From assembly GCA_026708325.1 (NCBI GenBank), contig JAPOVC010000003.1:87919-151918 (forward strand): a stretch of 64,000 nt of DNA. Reading direction: 5' to 3'. Both the position numbers and the translations under genes were made by a program. A model generated the notes under the pieces. That model made no database searches. It was given only the letters and a program-made list of their open reading frames with translations, and had not been told where the DNA came from. Of this stretch, positions 38,152 to 47,738 are shown piece after piece. Origin of the DNA: Anaerolineaceae bacterium (GTDB lineage: Bacteria > Chloroflexota > Anaerolineae > Aggregatilineales > Phototrophicaceae). Position 1 is the first letter of the stretch. Each line of letters starts with the position of its first letter.

Positions 38152-38652
38152 TCAATCGTCTGATGGGCGCACGACGATCAGCAGATCGCCCTTGTCGACC
38201 GTCTGACCCTCGTGGCAGTTGATGCTTTCGACCGTCCCGCTGACGGGCGCCTGCAGTTCGTTCTGCATTTTCATGGATTCCAGGATGACCAGAGTATCGC
38301 CTTCCCCTACCTGCTGACCGGTCTCGACCGGCACCTGCACGATCAGCCCGGGCATGGGCGCGCTGACGTCGCCGGAACGCTTCAACAGGCCGCCACTGCG
38401 TTGGGCCAGCATCATGGCGTGTTCGTCCAGCACCGTCGATTCGTAGAGGTGGCCGTTCATGAGCACGTCAAAGTGGCCGCGCTCGCCGTCGATCACCACC
38501 TGCAGGGAGCGGTTGTTCATGATGATCGAATACAGCGAAGGGCCCAGCGACAGAAAATCGACCTGGCGCGGCTCGCCGTTGACCCGCAACTGGCCCTCGT
38601 TGCCGACCTCGATTTCGAAGCGCTGGCCGTTGACTTCCGTGACGTACTTCAT
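38152..38652 (-). CDS. accB: Biotin carboxyl carrier protein of acyl-CoA carboxylase
   Basis: This 166-residue protein carries a C-terminal biotinyl domain (about 97-162) with the biotinylation site in LESMKMQNEL (Lys128), a Ser-for-Ala variant of the usual EAMKM. The N-terminal 90 residues form a separate beta-rich part seen in carriers of propionyl/acetyl-CoA carboxylases. The ATG overlaps the accC stop (ATGA), so translation is coupled. It carries CO2 from biotin carboxylase to the carboxyltransferase encoded two genes upstream. Confidence 0.92.
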   Translation of the reverse strand: MKYVTEVNGQRFEIEVGNEGQLRVNGEPRQVDFLSLGPSLYSIIMNNRSLQVVIDGERGHFDVLMNGHLYESTVLDEHAMMLAQRSGGLLKRSGDVSAPMPGLIVQVPVETGQQVGEGDTLVILESMKMQNELQAPVSGTVESINCHEGQTVDKGDLLIVVRPSDD

Positions 38653-40169
38653 CGCTGCATGCGTTCCCAGCGGCCGACCCATTTCCAGTTGCTGGTATCC
38701 CGCTCCGGCGCGGTGACGACCTGCGCCGCCAACTGACGCCGTCGATGGGCGAAGAGCGTGGCGGCGATGGCTGCCGTCTCGGTCTCGTTGCTGGTGGGGC
38801 TGCGATCGTAGGTCTTCATGTTGAAGCGTTCGTCGACGAAACCGGTATCGATCCGGCCGGCGATGAAGCTGAAGCTGTTGAGCAGGTTGAGATGGAAGGG
38901 GATGTTGTGCTTCAGCCCCATGATGGTGTATTCGCCGAGGGCGCGGCGCATGCGCAACATGGCTTCGGCGCGGTCCTCACCCCAGCAAATGAGCTTGGCG
39001 ATCATGCTGTCGTACCAGGGGGTGATCTCGAAGCCGGCGTAGACGCCGCTGTCCACACGCACGCCGGGGCCGGTGGGTGTGATGAGCGTGGTGATGCGCC
39101 CGGTTGAAGGGATGAAGTTCATGTAGGGGTCTTCGGCGTTGATGCGACACTCGATGGCATGACCGTAGGGCGTGTACAGGTTGTCCTCGCGCGTCATCGG
39201 GCGGCCGCGGGCGATGCGAATCTGTTCACGTACCAGATCAATGCCGGTGATCAACTCCGTCACCGGATGTTCGACCTGCAGGCGCGTGTTCATTTCCAGA
39301 AAGTAAAAGTTTCGCTGGCGATCGACCATGCACTCTATCGTACCGGCGTTGACATAGCCGACCGAACGCGCGGCGGCGATGGCCATGGCGCCCATGCGCT
39401 CGCGCAGGTCCGCGTCCATGAAGACGGAAGGCGCTTCCTCGACCAGTTTCTGGTGGCGCCGTTGAATCGAGCATTCGCGCTCGCCGAGGTGGATGGTGTT
39501 GCCGTGCGTGTCGGCGAGGATCTGAAACTCGATGTGACGCGCGCCGGTCAAAAGGCGTTCCAGATAGACGTCGCCGTTGCCGAAAGCGCTGCTGGCCTCG
39601 CGACGGGCGGTGGCCAGGGCGTCCTCAAAGTCTTCGGCCGTCAGCACTTTGCGCATGCCCACGCCCCCGCCGCCGGCGACGGCCTTGACCAGCAGGGGGT
39701 AGCCGATGCGTTCGGCCTCGGCGCCCAGGTCCTCGTCGCGCAGGCCGGCCTCGCTGCCGGGAATCAGCGGCACGCCGTGGCGCGTGACGGCGCTGCGCGC
39801 GGCCTGCTTGTCGCCCATGGTGGCGATGGCGGAAGGCGGCGGCCCGATCCAGACCAGGCCCTCATCCAGTACCTGCTGCGCGAAGTCCGCGTTTTCGGCG
39901 AGAAAGCCGTAACCCGGATGGATGGCATCGGCGCCCGTGCGGCGCGCGGCCTCGATGAGCGCGTCCTTGCGCAGGTAACTGCTGGCGGGCGCCGGTTCGC
40001 CGATGTGTACGGCCTCGTCGGCGAAACGCACGTGCAGGGCGGTGCGGTCGGCATCGGACCAGACGGCGACGGTCGGGATGCCGAGGTCGCGGCAGGTGCG
40101 GATGATGCGGACGGCGATTTCGCCACGATTGGCGATGAGCACCTTGTTGATGTTGGTCTGTTCGGCCAT
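38649..40169 (-). CDS. accC: Biotin carboxylase subunit of acyl-CoA carboxylase
   Basis: This 506-residue ATP-grasp enzyme carboxylates biotin on the carrier protein. The family marks are KVLIANRGEIAVRI at the N-terminus, the glycine-rich ATP loop VKAVAGGGGVGMR and the catalytic EMNTRLQVEHPVTE. The start at 40169 fits the family N-terminus; in-frame sequence upstream belongs to the carboxyltransferase gene. The C-terminal 50 residues extend beyond the usual 450-residue domain. It lies 13 bases after the carboxyltransferase gene and overlaps accB by four bases. Confidence 0.95.
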   Translation of the reverse strand: MAEQTNINKVLIANRGEIAVRIIRTCRDLGIPTVAVWSDADRTALHVRFADEAVHIGEPAPASSYLRKDALIEAARRTGADAIHPGYGFLAENADFAQQVLDEGLVWIGPPPSAIATMGDKQAARSAVTRHGVPLIPGSEAGLRDEDLGAEAERIGYPLLVKAVAGGGGVGMRKVLTAEDFEDALATARREASSAFGNGDVYLERLLTGARHIEFQILADTHGNTIHLGERECSIQRRHQKLVEEAPSVFMDADLRERMGAMAIAAARSVGYVNAGTIECMVDRQRNFYFLEMNTRLQVEHPVTELITGIDLVREQIRIARGRPMTREDNLYTPYGHAIECRINAEDPYMNFIPSTGRITTLITPTGPGVRVDSGVYAGFEITPWYDSMIAKLICWGEDRAEAMLRMRRALGEYTIMGLKHNIPFHLNLLNSFSFIAGRIDTGFVDERFNMKTYDRSPTSNETETAAIAATLFAHRRRQLAAQVVTAPERDTSNWKWVGRWERMQR

Positions 40170-40182
40170 GGCGATTGCCTGA

Positions 40183-41745
40183 CTAAAGCGGGATGTTGCC
40201 ATGTTTGCGCGGCGGGTTGGAATCGCGTTTGTTCTGCAGCACCTGCAAGGCATTGATGAGGCGCGGTCGGGTCTGGGAAGGTTCGATGATGTCGTCAATG
40301 AATCCACGCGCGGCGGCGACGTAGGGGCTGGCGAAGCGGCGGCGGTAATCGGCGGCCAGTTCCGCCTTGCGCCGCGTCGGGTCGTCGGCCGAGTCCAGCT
40401 CCCGCCGGTGGATGATTTCGACCGCGCCCTCCGGCCCCATGACGGCGATTTCGGCGCTGGGCCAGGCGAGGTTGAGATCGCCGCGCAAATGGCTGCTGCT
40501 CATCACCAGATAGGCGCCGCCATAGGCCTTGCGCGTGGTCACGGCCAGCTTGGGCACGGTGGCCTCGCAGTAGGCGAAGAGCAGCTTGGCGCCGGAGGTG
40601 ATGATGCCGCTGTGTTCCTGGTCGGTGCCAGGCAGGTAGCCGGGCACGTCGACGAAAGTGACGAGGGGAACGTTGAAGGCGTCGCAGCTGCGCACGAAGC
40701 GGGCGGCCTTTTCGCTGGCGTTGATATCCAGCACTCCGGCCAGCACCATGGGTTGGTTGGCGACGATGCCCACGCTGAAACCGCCCAGACGCGCGAAGCC
40801 GCAAATGATGTTGGCGGCGTAGTCCTGCTGGGTCTCGTAGAAGAGGCCGTCGTCCACAATGCGGTGGATGATGTCCTTCATGTCATAGGGCCGGTTGGCG
40901 TCAACCGGCACAATGCTGTCGAGCCCCGTGTCGGCCCGCAGGGGATCGTCGCTGCTGGCGACGAAGGGCGCGTCTTCCATGTTGTTCTGCGGCAGGTAGC
41001 CCAGCAGTTCCCGCACCATCAGCAGGGCGTGGGTCTCGTCCTGGCCGACCAGGTGGCAGACGCCGCTACGCGAGGCGTGCACCGCTGCACCGCCCAGTTC
41101 GTCGAAGCTGACGTCCTCGTTCAGCACCTGGCGCACGACGTCGGGGCCGGTGATGAACATGTAACTGGTGTCCCGCACCATGATGGTGAAGTCCGTCAGC
41201 GCAGGGCTGTAAACCGCGCCGCCGGCGCAGGGCCCCATGATGACGCTGATCTGCGGAATGACCCCGCTGGCCAGGGTGTTGCGCAGGAAGATCTCGCCGT
41301 AACCGCCGAGGCTGTCGACGCCCTCCTGAATGCGCGCGCCGCCGCTGTCATTGAGGCCGATGACAGGCGCGCCGACTTTCATCGCCATGTCCATGATCTT
41401 GACGATTTTGGCCGCGTGGGCCTCGCTCAGGGTGCCGCCAATGACGGTGAAATCCTGGGAGAAGACGTAGACCAGACGACCGTCGATGGTGCCCCAGCCG
41501 GTGACCACGCTGTCGCCCGGCGTGCGCCGGTCGTGCATGCCGAAATCTGTGCTGCGGTGTTCGGCGAAGGCGTCCAGCTCGCGAAAGCTGCCGGAATCGA
41601 GCAGGACGTCCAGTCGTTCGCGAGCTGTTTGCCGGCCGGAGTCGTGCTGTCGGCGAATGCGCTCTTCACCGCCACCCAGCTGGCTACGCTCGCGGCGTTG
41701 GCGCAGCAGGTCGATGCCGGATTTGCCATCAGGACTGGAAGTCAT
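40183..41745 (-). CDS. pccB: Acyl-CoA carboxylase carboxyltransferase subunit (propionyl/acetyl-CoA type)
   Basis: This 520-residue protein moves the carboxyl group from biotin to an acyl-CoA. It has both crotonase-fold halves of PccB/AccD5-type enzymes, with oxyanion-hole glycines in [25 protein letters not shown] and [10 protein letters not shown]. The residue known to tune substrate choice in the actinobacterial enzymes (AYGGAY-x-VM) is Leu here; Asp there is linked to propionyl-CoA and Ile to acetyl-CoA. So a broad or acetyl-leaning specificity is possible. It starts in an ATGA overlap with the small membrane-protein gene. Confidence 0.93.
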   Translation of the reverse strand: MTSSPDGKSGIDLLRQRRERSQLGGGEERIRRQHDSGRQTARERLDVLLDSGSFRELDAFAEHRSTDFGMHDRRTPGDSVVTGWGTIDGRLVYVFSQDFTVIGGTLSEAHAAKIVKIMDMAMKVGAPVIGLNDSGGARIQEGVDSLGGYGEIFLRNTLASGVIPQISVIMGPCAGGAVYSPALTDFTIMVRDTSYMFITGPDVVRQVLNEDVSFDELGGAAVHASRSGVCHLVGQDETHALLMVRELLGYLPQNNMEDAPFVASSDDPLRADTGLDSIVPVDANRPYDMKDIIHRIVDDGLFYETQQDYAANIICGFARLGGFSVGIVANQPMVLAGVLDINASEKAARFVRSCDAFNVPLVTFVDVPGYLPGTDQEHSGIITSGAKLLFAYCEATVPKLAVTTRKAYGGAYLVMSSSHLRGDLNLAWPSAEIAVMGPEGAVEIIHRRELDSADDPTRRKAELAADYRRRFASPYVAAARGFIDDIIEPSQTRPRLINALQVLQNKRDSNPPRKHGNIPL

Positions 41746-42122
41746 GTCCCCGGCTCCCGTCGGCTTTCCGTCCTGTAACGAAACAGGACGAGCGCGGCCA
41801 GTAACAGCGCGAACAAAAGGACGGGCGTTCGGCCATGATGATAGTCAGCGCGAGCGAAAACCAGCAGGCGCAGGACGCCCGTTACAGCGTAAACCGTCAG
41901 TGCCTGCCAAAGCCGCCGGGCCGGCAGCCCGCGCCACAGGTTAACGGCCAGCCAGGCGAAAATCAATGCCCACGCCAGCGTCAACACCAGTTCCAGCGGC
42001 AGAACAAGACTGAGTTGCGCGACGAGTTCGGGCGGGATGTTCGTCAGTTGCTGCAGGGCGCCGAGCTGGACCAGCAGCAGGACAAAAGCGAGCAGGGCAT
42101 GGCGGAGTTTACGATTGTCCAT
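41742..42122 (-). CDS. Small membrane protein of unknown function
   Basis: This 126-residue protein has four predicted membrane segments (about 7-25, 38-60, 72-88 and 100-117) and a basic C-terminus. I recognise no family. ATG at 42122 is preferred over an upstream ATG because the overlap with the CYTH gene is then only 14 bases. The stop overlaps the carboxyltransferase start (ATGA). It is thus embedded between the CYTH and acyl-CoA carboxylase genes, and its role there is unclear. Confidence 0.72.
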   Translation of the reverse strand: MDNRKLRHALLAFVLLLVQLGALQQLTNIPPELVAQLSLVLPLELVLTLAWALIFAWLAVNLWRGLPARRLWQALTVYAVTGVLRLLVFARADYHHGRTPVLLFALLLAALVLFRYRTESRREPGT

Positions 42123-42747
42123 GGGCCCCGTACCGGGTCGCCAGATCACTGTAAAAGCCGGGGGGCATGGCGATGTTGGCGAAGGCGTCGAAACTGAGTT
42201 CGTGCAGCGGCAGGCCGAGGTAGGCCTGAATCTCGTCGAAAATGACGGCGTAACTCATGGGCAGACGCGGCGCCGCTTCCAGCGCGAGGGCCATGACCGC
42301 GTGCTCGATCTGCGCGGCGTCGCCCTCGATTTCGACGAAATTGCCGCAGGGCAGTTCGTCTAGGGCGATTTCGGCCGTGCCCAGGGCCCAGGTGCTGCGG
42401 TATTTCTCGTAATGCAACTGCACCTGGTAACCGAGACGCTCGAGGATCAGCGCGACGGTGTCGAAGTCGCTGACCTCGACCTCGGCCTCGAAGCGCTGCA
42501 GGATGGCGTCCCTGCCGGGCGGGCTGGCGCCGGGCATCTTGAGAGTCAGCCGGGCGCGCCTGTCCTGGCGCAGGCGCAGTACGATGTTTCGCGCCGCCAG
42601 AGAGTTGGCGGCATCCTCATAGCGCAGGTTGCGTTCCAGCACCCGCTCGCCCTGCAGACGCGCGCCCATGCTCTCCAGGCGGCGTCGCACCGGCATGAGG
42701 TTTTCGCAATGCAGTTTCAGTTCGGTCTCGCTGTGGGCGCTATCCAT
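42109..42747 (-). CDS. CYTH-domain protein (class IV adenylate cyclase/thiamine triphosphatase-like)
   Basis: This 212-residue protein has the CYTH N-terminal signature ETELKLH (the ExExK triphosphate-tunnel motif, about 6-12). The later charged strands VLRLRQD, RLTLKMPG, FEAEVEV, YRSTWALG and FVEIEG line the tunnel. CYTH enzymes hydrolyse inorganic or organic triphosphates or make cAMP; in many genomes they pair with CHAD-domain proteins. Here it is an operon member between an MDR reductase and acyl-CoA carboxylase genes, while the only CHAD gene is 7 kb away. ATG at 42747 begins at the motif. Confidence 0.88.
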   Translation of the reverse strand: MDSAHSETELKLHCENLMPVRRRLESMGARLQGERVLERNLRYEDAANSLAARNIVLRLRQDRRARLTLKMPGASPPGRDAILQRFEAEVEVSDFDTVALILERLGYQVQLHYEKYRSTWALGTAEIALDELPCGNFVEIEGDAAQIEHAVMALALEAAPRLPMSYAVIFDEIQAYLGLPLHELSFDAFANIAMPPGFYSDLATRYGAHGQS

Positions 42748-42766
42748 GCCGACAGCCTCCCCTGTG

Positions 42767-43798
42767 TCACATTTGCAGCACGATTTTTCCCGGCACAACG
42801 TAGTCTTCCAGTAGGCGCATGGCCTCGCGCGCCCGTTCCAGCGGCAGTGTCGCCCCGATGTGCGGCTTCAGCGCGCCGCTGAAGACAAGCTTCATCACCT
42901 GGCAGTAGTCGCGGTGCGGCCCCATGGTGCTGCCGATGATCGAGACGTGCTTCATGTAGAGCAGGGGCAGGTCCAGCGTGACCCGCGGCCCGCTCGTGTT
43001 GCCCACGACCAGGATGCGACCGCCGTTGCGGACGGCGCGCAGGCTGTCGCCGAGGGTGGCGCTGCCGACGTTGTCGACCACGACGTCCGCGCCGCGGCGG
43101 CCGGTCAGTTGCCAGACCTCGCGCGACCAGTCGGGCGATTCCGCGCGGTTGATTGTGTAGTCGGCGCCCAGGTCGCGCGCCAGCTGGCAACGTTCCTCCG
43201 TACTGCCGACGACCAGCACCTGCGCGCCCACCAGCTTCGCCAGCTGGATGCTGGCCGTGTTGACGCCGCCCCCCGCGCCGACGATGAGCACGGTATCGGC
43301 CGGCAGCAACTCCCCGCGCGTGATCAGGGAGTGCCAGGCCGTCACGTAGACGAGACCGGCGGCGGCCGCCAGCTCGAAGCTGACGTGGTCGGGCAGGGCC
43401 AGCAGGTTGCGCGCCGGAACGATGGCGTATTCCGCCGCCGTGCCCGGCAGTTGTTCGCCAAGGATTCTGAGTCGGCCCTGGTTCTCCAGGCCGCTGCGCA
43501 TGGCCGGGTCGTCGGCCGCGACGATGGCGGGGTCGACGCATACGCGGTCGCCGGCCCGCCAGGCCGAGACGCCCGGCCCGCAGGCATCGACCTCGCCGGC
43601 GCCGTCCGCGGCGATGACGTGCGGGAAATCCAGGACAAGTCCGGGCCAGCCGCCGCGCACCCACAGGTCCAGGCGGTTCAGGGCGGCGGCGCGCATACGC
43701 AGCCGCACCTCGCCCTGTCCCGGTTCGGGAACGGGCAGGTCGTCTACGACGGTCAGGGCTTCCGGACCGCCATGTTGCGTCAGAACGGCTGCTCGCAT
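42767..43798 (-). CDS. MDR-family (quinone oxidoreductase-like) dehydrogenase
   Basis: This 343-residue medium-chain dehydrogenase has the GroES-like N-terminal domain (MRAAVLTQHGGPEAL) and a Rossmann domain with IVGAGGGVNTASIQLAKL. NAD(P) binding continues at VVGSTEERCQ. The zinc-binding Cys/His set of alcohol dehydrogenases is not obvious, which favours the quinone oxidoreductase/enoyl reductase branch. Its ATG overlaps the acyl-CoA dehydrogenase stop by one base. The context suggests reduction of an enoyl- or acryloyl-type substrate, but that is inference. Confidence 0.88.
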   Translation of the reverse strand: MRAAVLTQHGGPEALTVVDDLPVPEPGQGEVRLRMRAAALNRLDLWVRGGWPGLVLDFPHVIAADGAGEVDACGPGVSAWRAGDRVCVDPAIVAADDPAMRSGLENQGRLRILGEQLPGTAAEYAIVPARNLLALPDHVSFELAAAAGLVYVTAWHSLITRGELLPADTVLIVGAGGGVNTASIQLAKLVGAQVLVVGSTEERCQLARDLGADYTINRAESPDWSREVWQLTGRRGADVVVDNVGSATLGDSLRAVRNGGRILVVGNTSGPRVTLDLPLLYMKHVSIIGSTMGPHRDYCQVMKLVFSGALKPHIGATLPLERAREAMRLLEDYVVPGKIVLQM

Positions 43799-44982
43799 CA
43801 GCGCACCCCCAAAATGCTGCGTGCAATGACCAGACGCTGGATTTCGCTGCTGCCCTCGTAAATGCGCGTGATGCGCGCGTCGCGCCAGTAGCGTTCCAGC
43901 GGCAGTTCGCGGCTGTAACCCATGCCGCCGTGTATCTGCAATGCTTCATCCGTGACGTAGGCGGCGCTCTCGCTGGCGTGAAGCTTGGCCATGCTGGCCT
44001 GCAGCGTGTATCGCTCGCCCGTTTGTCGGCTGCGCTCTTTGGCAGCGACGGCATCGTAGAGCAGCAATCGGCTGGCCTCGATCCGCAGTTTCATGTCGGC
44101 GATCTTTTGCTGGATCAACTGGAAGCGGGCGATGGGCCCGCCAAAGGCCTCGCGTTGCCGGGCCCAGCTGACGCTGGCCGCGAAGGCCGCCCCGGCGATG
44201 CCCAGCGCCTGGGCCGCAATGCCGATTCGTCCGGCGTCCAGCACGCTCATGGCGATGCGAAAGCCCGCGCCGGGTTCGCCCAGCACGCAGTCGACCGGGC
44301 AGGCGTAGTCTTCGAAATGCAGTTCGCAGGTTGCGCTGGCGCGAATCCCCAGCTTGGGCTCCACACGGCCGCGCGTGAGCCCCGACTGCGTCGCGTCGAT
44401 CAGGAAGGCCGTGATGCCCCTGTTGCCGGCTGCCGGATCCGTGACGGCGAATAGTACCAGTCGTTCAGCCACCGGGCCGTTGGTCACCCAGCTCTTGCGG
44501 CCGTTGATCATCCAGTGGGTGCCGGCCGCATTCAGTTCGGCGCGGCAGGCCATGGTGCCGGCATCGCTGCCGGAAGAGGGCTCGCTGAGGCTGTAGGCGC
44601 CGGTCTGCCGGCCACTGGCGACCGGCACCAGAAACCGGCGTTTTTGTTCCTCGCTGCCTTTGGCCAGGATCGAGCCGCAATAGAGCGAGTTGTTGACGCT
44701 GACGATGGTGCTGTGGCTGGCATCGACCCGCGCCAGTTCCTCAATCGTCAGGGCGCAGGCCAGGGCGTCCATGCCGGCGCCGCCGTACTTCTCAGGCACC
44801 TCGATGCCCATCAGGCCCAGGGCGCCCATACGCCCTACGGTTTCGGCGGGGTAAGCGCCGGTCTCGTCAAGTTCGGCCGCGACCGGAGCGATCTCCCGTA
44901 GGGCGAAGTCGCGCACCGTTGCGCGCAGCATGCGCTGCTCGTCCGTCAGTCGCAGCAGGGCGCTGTCTTCCCCGGAATCCAT
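43798..44982 (-). CDS. Acyl-CoA dehydrogenase
   Basis: This 394-residue FAD enzyme alpha,beta-dehydrogenates acyl-CoA thioesters. The N-terminal helical domain leads to the FAD/substrate strands (GAYSLSEPSSGSDAG and KSWVTNG). The C-terminal domain has the catalytic Glu in IYEGSSEIQ, with QIHGGMGY before it, the pattern of short/medium/branched-chain dehydrogenases. It heads an eight-gene minus-strand run and diverges from mce across a 74-bp promoter region. A short-chain or branched substrate fits the carboxylase and epimerase context. Confidence 0.94.
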   Translation of the reverse strand: MDSGEDSALLRLTDEQRMLRATVRDFALREIAPVAAELDETGAYPAETVGRMGALGLMGIEVPEKYGGAGMDALACALTIEELARVDASHSTIVSVNNSLYCGSILAKGSEEQKRRFLVPVASGRQTGAYSLSEPSSGSDAGTMACRAELNAAGTHWMINGRKSWVTNGPVAERLVLFAVTDPAAGNRGITAFLIDATQSGLTRGRVEPKLGIRASATCELHFEDYACPVDCVLGEPGAGFRIAMSVLDAGRIGIAAQALGIAGAAFAASVSWARQREAFGGPIARFQLIQQKIADMKLRIEASRLLLYDAVAAKERSRQTGERYTLQASMAKLHASESAAYVTDEALQIHGGMGYSRELPLERYWRDARITRIYEGSSEIQRLVIARSILGVR

Positions 44983-44990
44983 GCTTCACA

Positions 44991-45024
44991 TACGATATTC
45001 GTACAAGGCGAATGGTAGTATAAC
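44991..45024. promoter_or_regulatory. Divergent promoter with candidate operator between acyl-CoA dehydrogenase and mce
   Basis: On the minus strand TATACT (45022-45017) is a good -10 for the acyl-CoA dehydrogenase operon. On the plus strand TATAAC (45019-45024) overlaps it and could serve mce. A 13-bp inverted repeat, TACGA-TAT-TCGTA (44991-45003), lies just downstream of the expected minus-strand start, where a repressor would block transcription. No regulator gene is adjacent. Confidence 0.45.
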
Positions 45025-45056
45025 AACAGACGGGCTGTAACTGGCCGGGAGGGGGC

Positions 45057-45461
45057 ATGCCGCGCATCGCCATCGACCACATCGCCATCGTCGTCAGTGA
45101 CATGGACGCCGCTTTGGGCTTCTGGCAGCAGGCCCTGGGTCTTGAATTGGGGCGCATCGAGTCCATCCCCTCCGAGGAGGTCGACGTGGCCTTTCTGGAG
45201 ACGGAGAACGCCCACGTCGAGCTGCTGTTGCCCACCAGCGAGGACAGCGGCATCGCGCGTTACCTGGCGACAAGGGGACCGGGCATGCACCACTTGTGTC
45301 TGGCGGTGACGGACATTGAGGCGGCCATGCGTGGCCTGGACGCCGCCGGCATCGAACTCATCAACGAGCGCCCGCGGCAACGCGGGGACGGTACGCGCTA
45401 CGCCTTCGTGCATCCGAAGAGCAGCGGCGGCGTGCTGGTCGAACTGTACGAGAAGGCATGA
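45057..45461 (+). CDS. mce: Methylmalonyl-CoA epimerase
   Basis: This 134-residue vicinal-oxygen-chelate protein interconverts (S)- and (R)-methylmalonyl-CoA. Metal ligands are in IDHIAIVVSDM (His), VELLLPT (Glu), MHHLCLAV (His) and VLVELYEK (Glu), and the two beta-alpha-beta-beta-beta modules give the normal length. GGGAGGGGGC directly before the ATG is a strong ribosome-binding site. Together with the divergent acyl-CoA carboxylase operon it points to the propionyl-CoA/methylmalonyl-CoA route; no methylmalonyl-CoA mutase gene is in the window. Confidence 0.93.
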   Translation: MPRIAIDHIAIVVSDMDAALGFWQQALGLELGRIESIPSEEVDVAFLETENAHVELLLPTSEDSGIARYLATRGPGMHHLCLAVTDIEAAMRGLDAAGIELINERPRQRGDGTRYAFVHPKSSGGVLVELYEKA

Positions 45462-45492
45462 CGCCCTATTACATTGAAGCAGTTTGAGTGAA

Positions 45493-47736
45493 ATGGATGC
45501 GGGAACAATGAGCGCGAAGGAAATCGTACTGCCCGTCACGGGCATGACCTGCGCCGCCTGTGTGCGCAACGTGGAACGGGCCATTGGACGTCAGCCGGGC
45601 GTGCAGGAAGTCAGCGTCAATCTGGCGACGGAGCGCGCCAGCATCCTGCCCGGCCCGGAGGGTGTTGATCGCGATTTACTGGTCGGCGCGGTCGAGAAGG
45701 CAGGTTACGGCGTGCTGGACCTGCAGGACGAAGCCGTCCCGGAAGACGCTGAGCGGGAGGCGCGTGAAGCGGCGATTCAGCAACAGACGCGTCTGGTGCG
45801 GATCGGAGTGGTCTTCACCGTTCCGCTAGCTGTGCTGAGCATGGCCCGACATTTGACACAGGCGGCGCCGGACCTGGCGGGGGCACTCCCCTGGCTGGCC
45901 TGGAGCGGCTGGCCGCCGGTCTTCTGGCTGCTGACAACGGTGGTGATGGTCGCTTTGGGCCGGCAGTACCTGGCGGGGGCGCTGCGCGCGGCGCGCAACG
46001 GCAGCGCCAACATGGACACCCTGGTAACGCTGGGCACCGGGGCGGCCTACATTTACAGCGTGGCCGCCCTCACCGGCCTGCTGCCCGATACGGGTGAGTA
46101 TTTCGAGACCGCGGCGGTGATTCTGACGCTCATCACGCTGGGCAAGCTGCTGGAGGCGCGGGCCCGCGGCCGCAGCAGCGATGCGATCCGCCGTTTGATG
46201 CAACTGGCGCCGCAAAAGGCGACCCTGCTGCGCGACGGCGAGGAACATGTGGTACCGGTCAGCGACCTGCAGCCGGGCGACCAGGTCCTGGTGCGGCCAG
46301 GCGGTCGCATCCCGGTCGATGGCCTGGTGCGCGAAGGGGCATCGGCAGTGGATGAATCCCTGCTCACCGGCGAAAGTCTGCCGGTCGACAAGGCGCCGGG
46401 CGACGAGGTCATCGGCGCCACCCTCAACGTGCATGGCCGCCTCGTGATCGAAGCGCGTCACCTCGGGGCGGACAGCGCCCTGGCGCAGATCATTCGCATG
46501 GTGGAAGAGGCCCAGGCCTCGCGCGCGCCCATCCAGCGCGTGGCGGATCGCGTGTCGGGCGTATTTGTGCCGATCGTGCTGGTGCTGGCCCTGCTGACTT
46601 TTGTCGGCTGGCTGACCATCGGCCAGGTCGGTCTGGCGCAGGCCCTGACCCACGCCGTGGCCGTGCTGGTCATCGCCTGCCCCTGCGCCCTGGGCCTGGC
46701 GACGCCGACCGCCATCATGGTCGGCACCGGGCTGGGCGCGGAGAACGGCATCCTCTTTCGCAACAGCGCCGCGCTGGAAAACACCAGGGGGCTGCAGGTC
46801 ATCGCGCTGGACAAGACCGGCACACTGACTTTGGGCGAGACCCAATTGATGGCCCTGCTGTCGCAACCGGGATGGACCGAGGCGAAACTGCTGCGCCTGG
46901 CCGCAGGCGCCGAACGCGGCAGCGAGCATCCCCTGGCGAGGGCCCTGTTGCAGGCGGCGCAGCAGCGTGGGATAGAGCCGGGAGAGCCGGACCAATTCAC
47001 AGCCGAGGCGGGAATGGGGGTACGGGCCAGTGTTGACGGCCGCGAAGTGCTGGTGGGAAGTCTTCCCTGGCTGGAGGCGGAAGGTATCGCACTGGACGAC
47101 AGGGCGAAGCAGAAGGCCCGGTCCCTGCAGGAACAGGGGCAGACTGCGGTAGCGGTAGCGGCCGATGGCCAGGTTGCGGGCGTGCTGGGCATCGCGGATG
47201 CTCTGCGTCCCGAGTCCCGCGAGGCCGTCAGCGCCTTGCGGGCCGCCGGACTGGACGTGGTGATGCTCACAGGCGACAACCGCAACACGGCGCAGGCCAT
47301 CGCGGCGCAACTGGGCATTGAGGAAGTGCGGGCCGAGGTCCTGCCGCAGGACAAGGCCGCCGCGATCGAGTCGCTGCAGGCGGGCGGTGTACGCGTGGCG
47401 ATGGTCGGGGACGGCATCAACGATGCGCCGGCCCTGGCGCAGGCCGACGTGGGCATGGCCATCGGCGGCGGCGCGGACGTCGCCATGGAGGCGGCGGACC
47501 TGACCCTGCCGGGGGCGGACCCGATGGCGGTGGCGCGCGCCATTCAGCTGGGTCGGGCGACGATGCGCACCATTTACCAGAACCTGTTCTGGGCCTTCAT
47601 CTACAACATCGTGCTGATCCCGGTCGCCATGCTGGGGGCGCTGGTGCCCATGCTGGCGGCGGCCGCGATGGCTTTTTCCAGCGTCTTCGTGGTCAGCAAC
47701 TCGCTGCGGCTGCGCAAGTTGCGCCTGGGGGCCTGA
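45493..47736 (+). CDS. copA: Copper-translocating P1B-type ATPase
   Basis: This exporter of about 747 residues pumps Cu(I) out of the cytoplasm. The N-terminal metal-binding domain has GMTCAACV. Eight membrane helices include the transport motif [10 protein letters not shown]. The phosphorylation site is DKTGTLT, the actuator has [11 protein letters not shown], and the hinge is [20 protein letters not shown]. The start is unsure among TTG 45484, ATG 45493 and ATG 45508, which differ only by residues before the metal domain. It follows mce by about 30 bases and converges with copZ. Confidence 0.96.
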   Translation: MDAGTMSAKEIVLPVTGMTCAACVRNVERAIGRQPGVQEVSVNLATERASILPGPEGVDRDLLVGAVEKAGYGVLDLQDEAVPEDAEREAREAAIQQQTRLVRIGVVFTVPLAVLSMARHLTQAAPDLAGALPWLAWSGWPPVFWLLTTVVMVALGRQYLAGALRAARNGSANMDTLVTLGTGAAYIYSVAALTGLLPDTGEYFETAAVILTLITLGKLLEARARGRSSDAIRRLMQLAPQKATLLRDGEEHVVPVSDLQPGDQVLVRPGGRIPVDGLVREGASAVDESLLTGESLPVDKAPGDEVIGATLNVHGRLVIEARHLGADSALAQIIRMVEEAQASRAPIQRVADRVSGVFVPIVLVLALLTFVGWLTIGQVGLAQALTHAVAVLVIACPCALGLATPTAIMVGTGLGAENGILFRNSAALENTRGLQVIALDKTGTLTLGETQLMALLSQPGWTEAKLLRLAAGAERGSEHPLARALLQAAQQRGIEPGEPDQFTAEAGMGVRASVDGREVLVGSLPWLEAEGIALDDRAKQKARSLQEQGQTAVAVAADGQVAGVLGIADALRPESREAVSALRAAGLDVVMLTGDNRNTAQAIAAQLGIEEVRAEVLPQDKAAAIESLQAGGVRVAMVGDGINDAPALAQADVGMAIGGGADVAMEAADLTLPGADPMAVARAIQLGRATMRTIYQNLFWAFIYNIVLIPVAMLGALVPMLAAAAMAFSSVFVVSNSLRLRKLRLGA

Positions 47737-47738
47737 TT

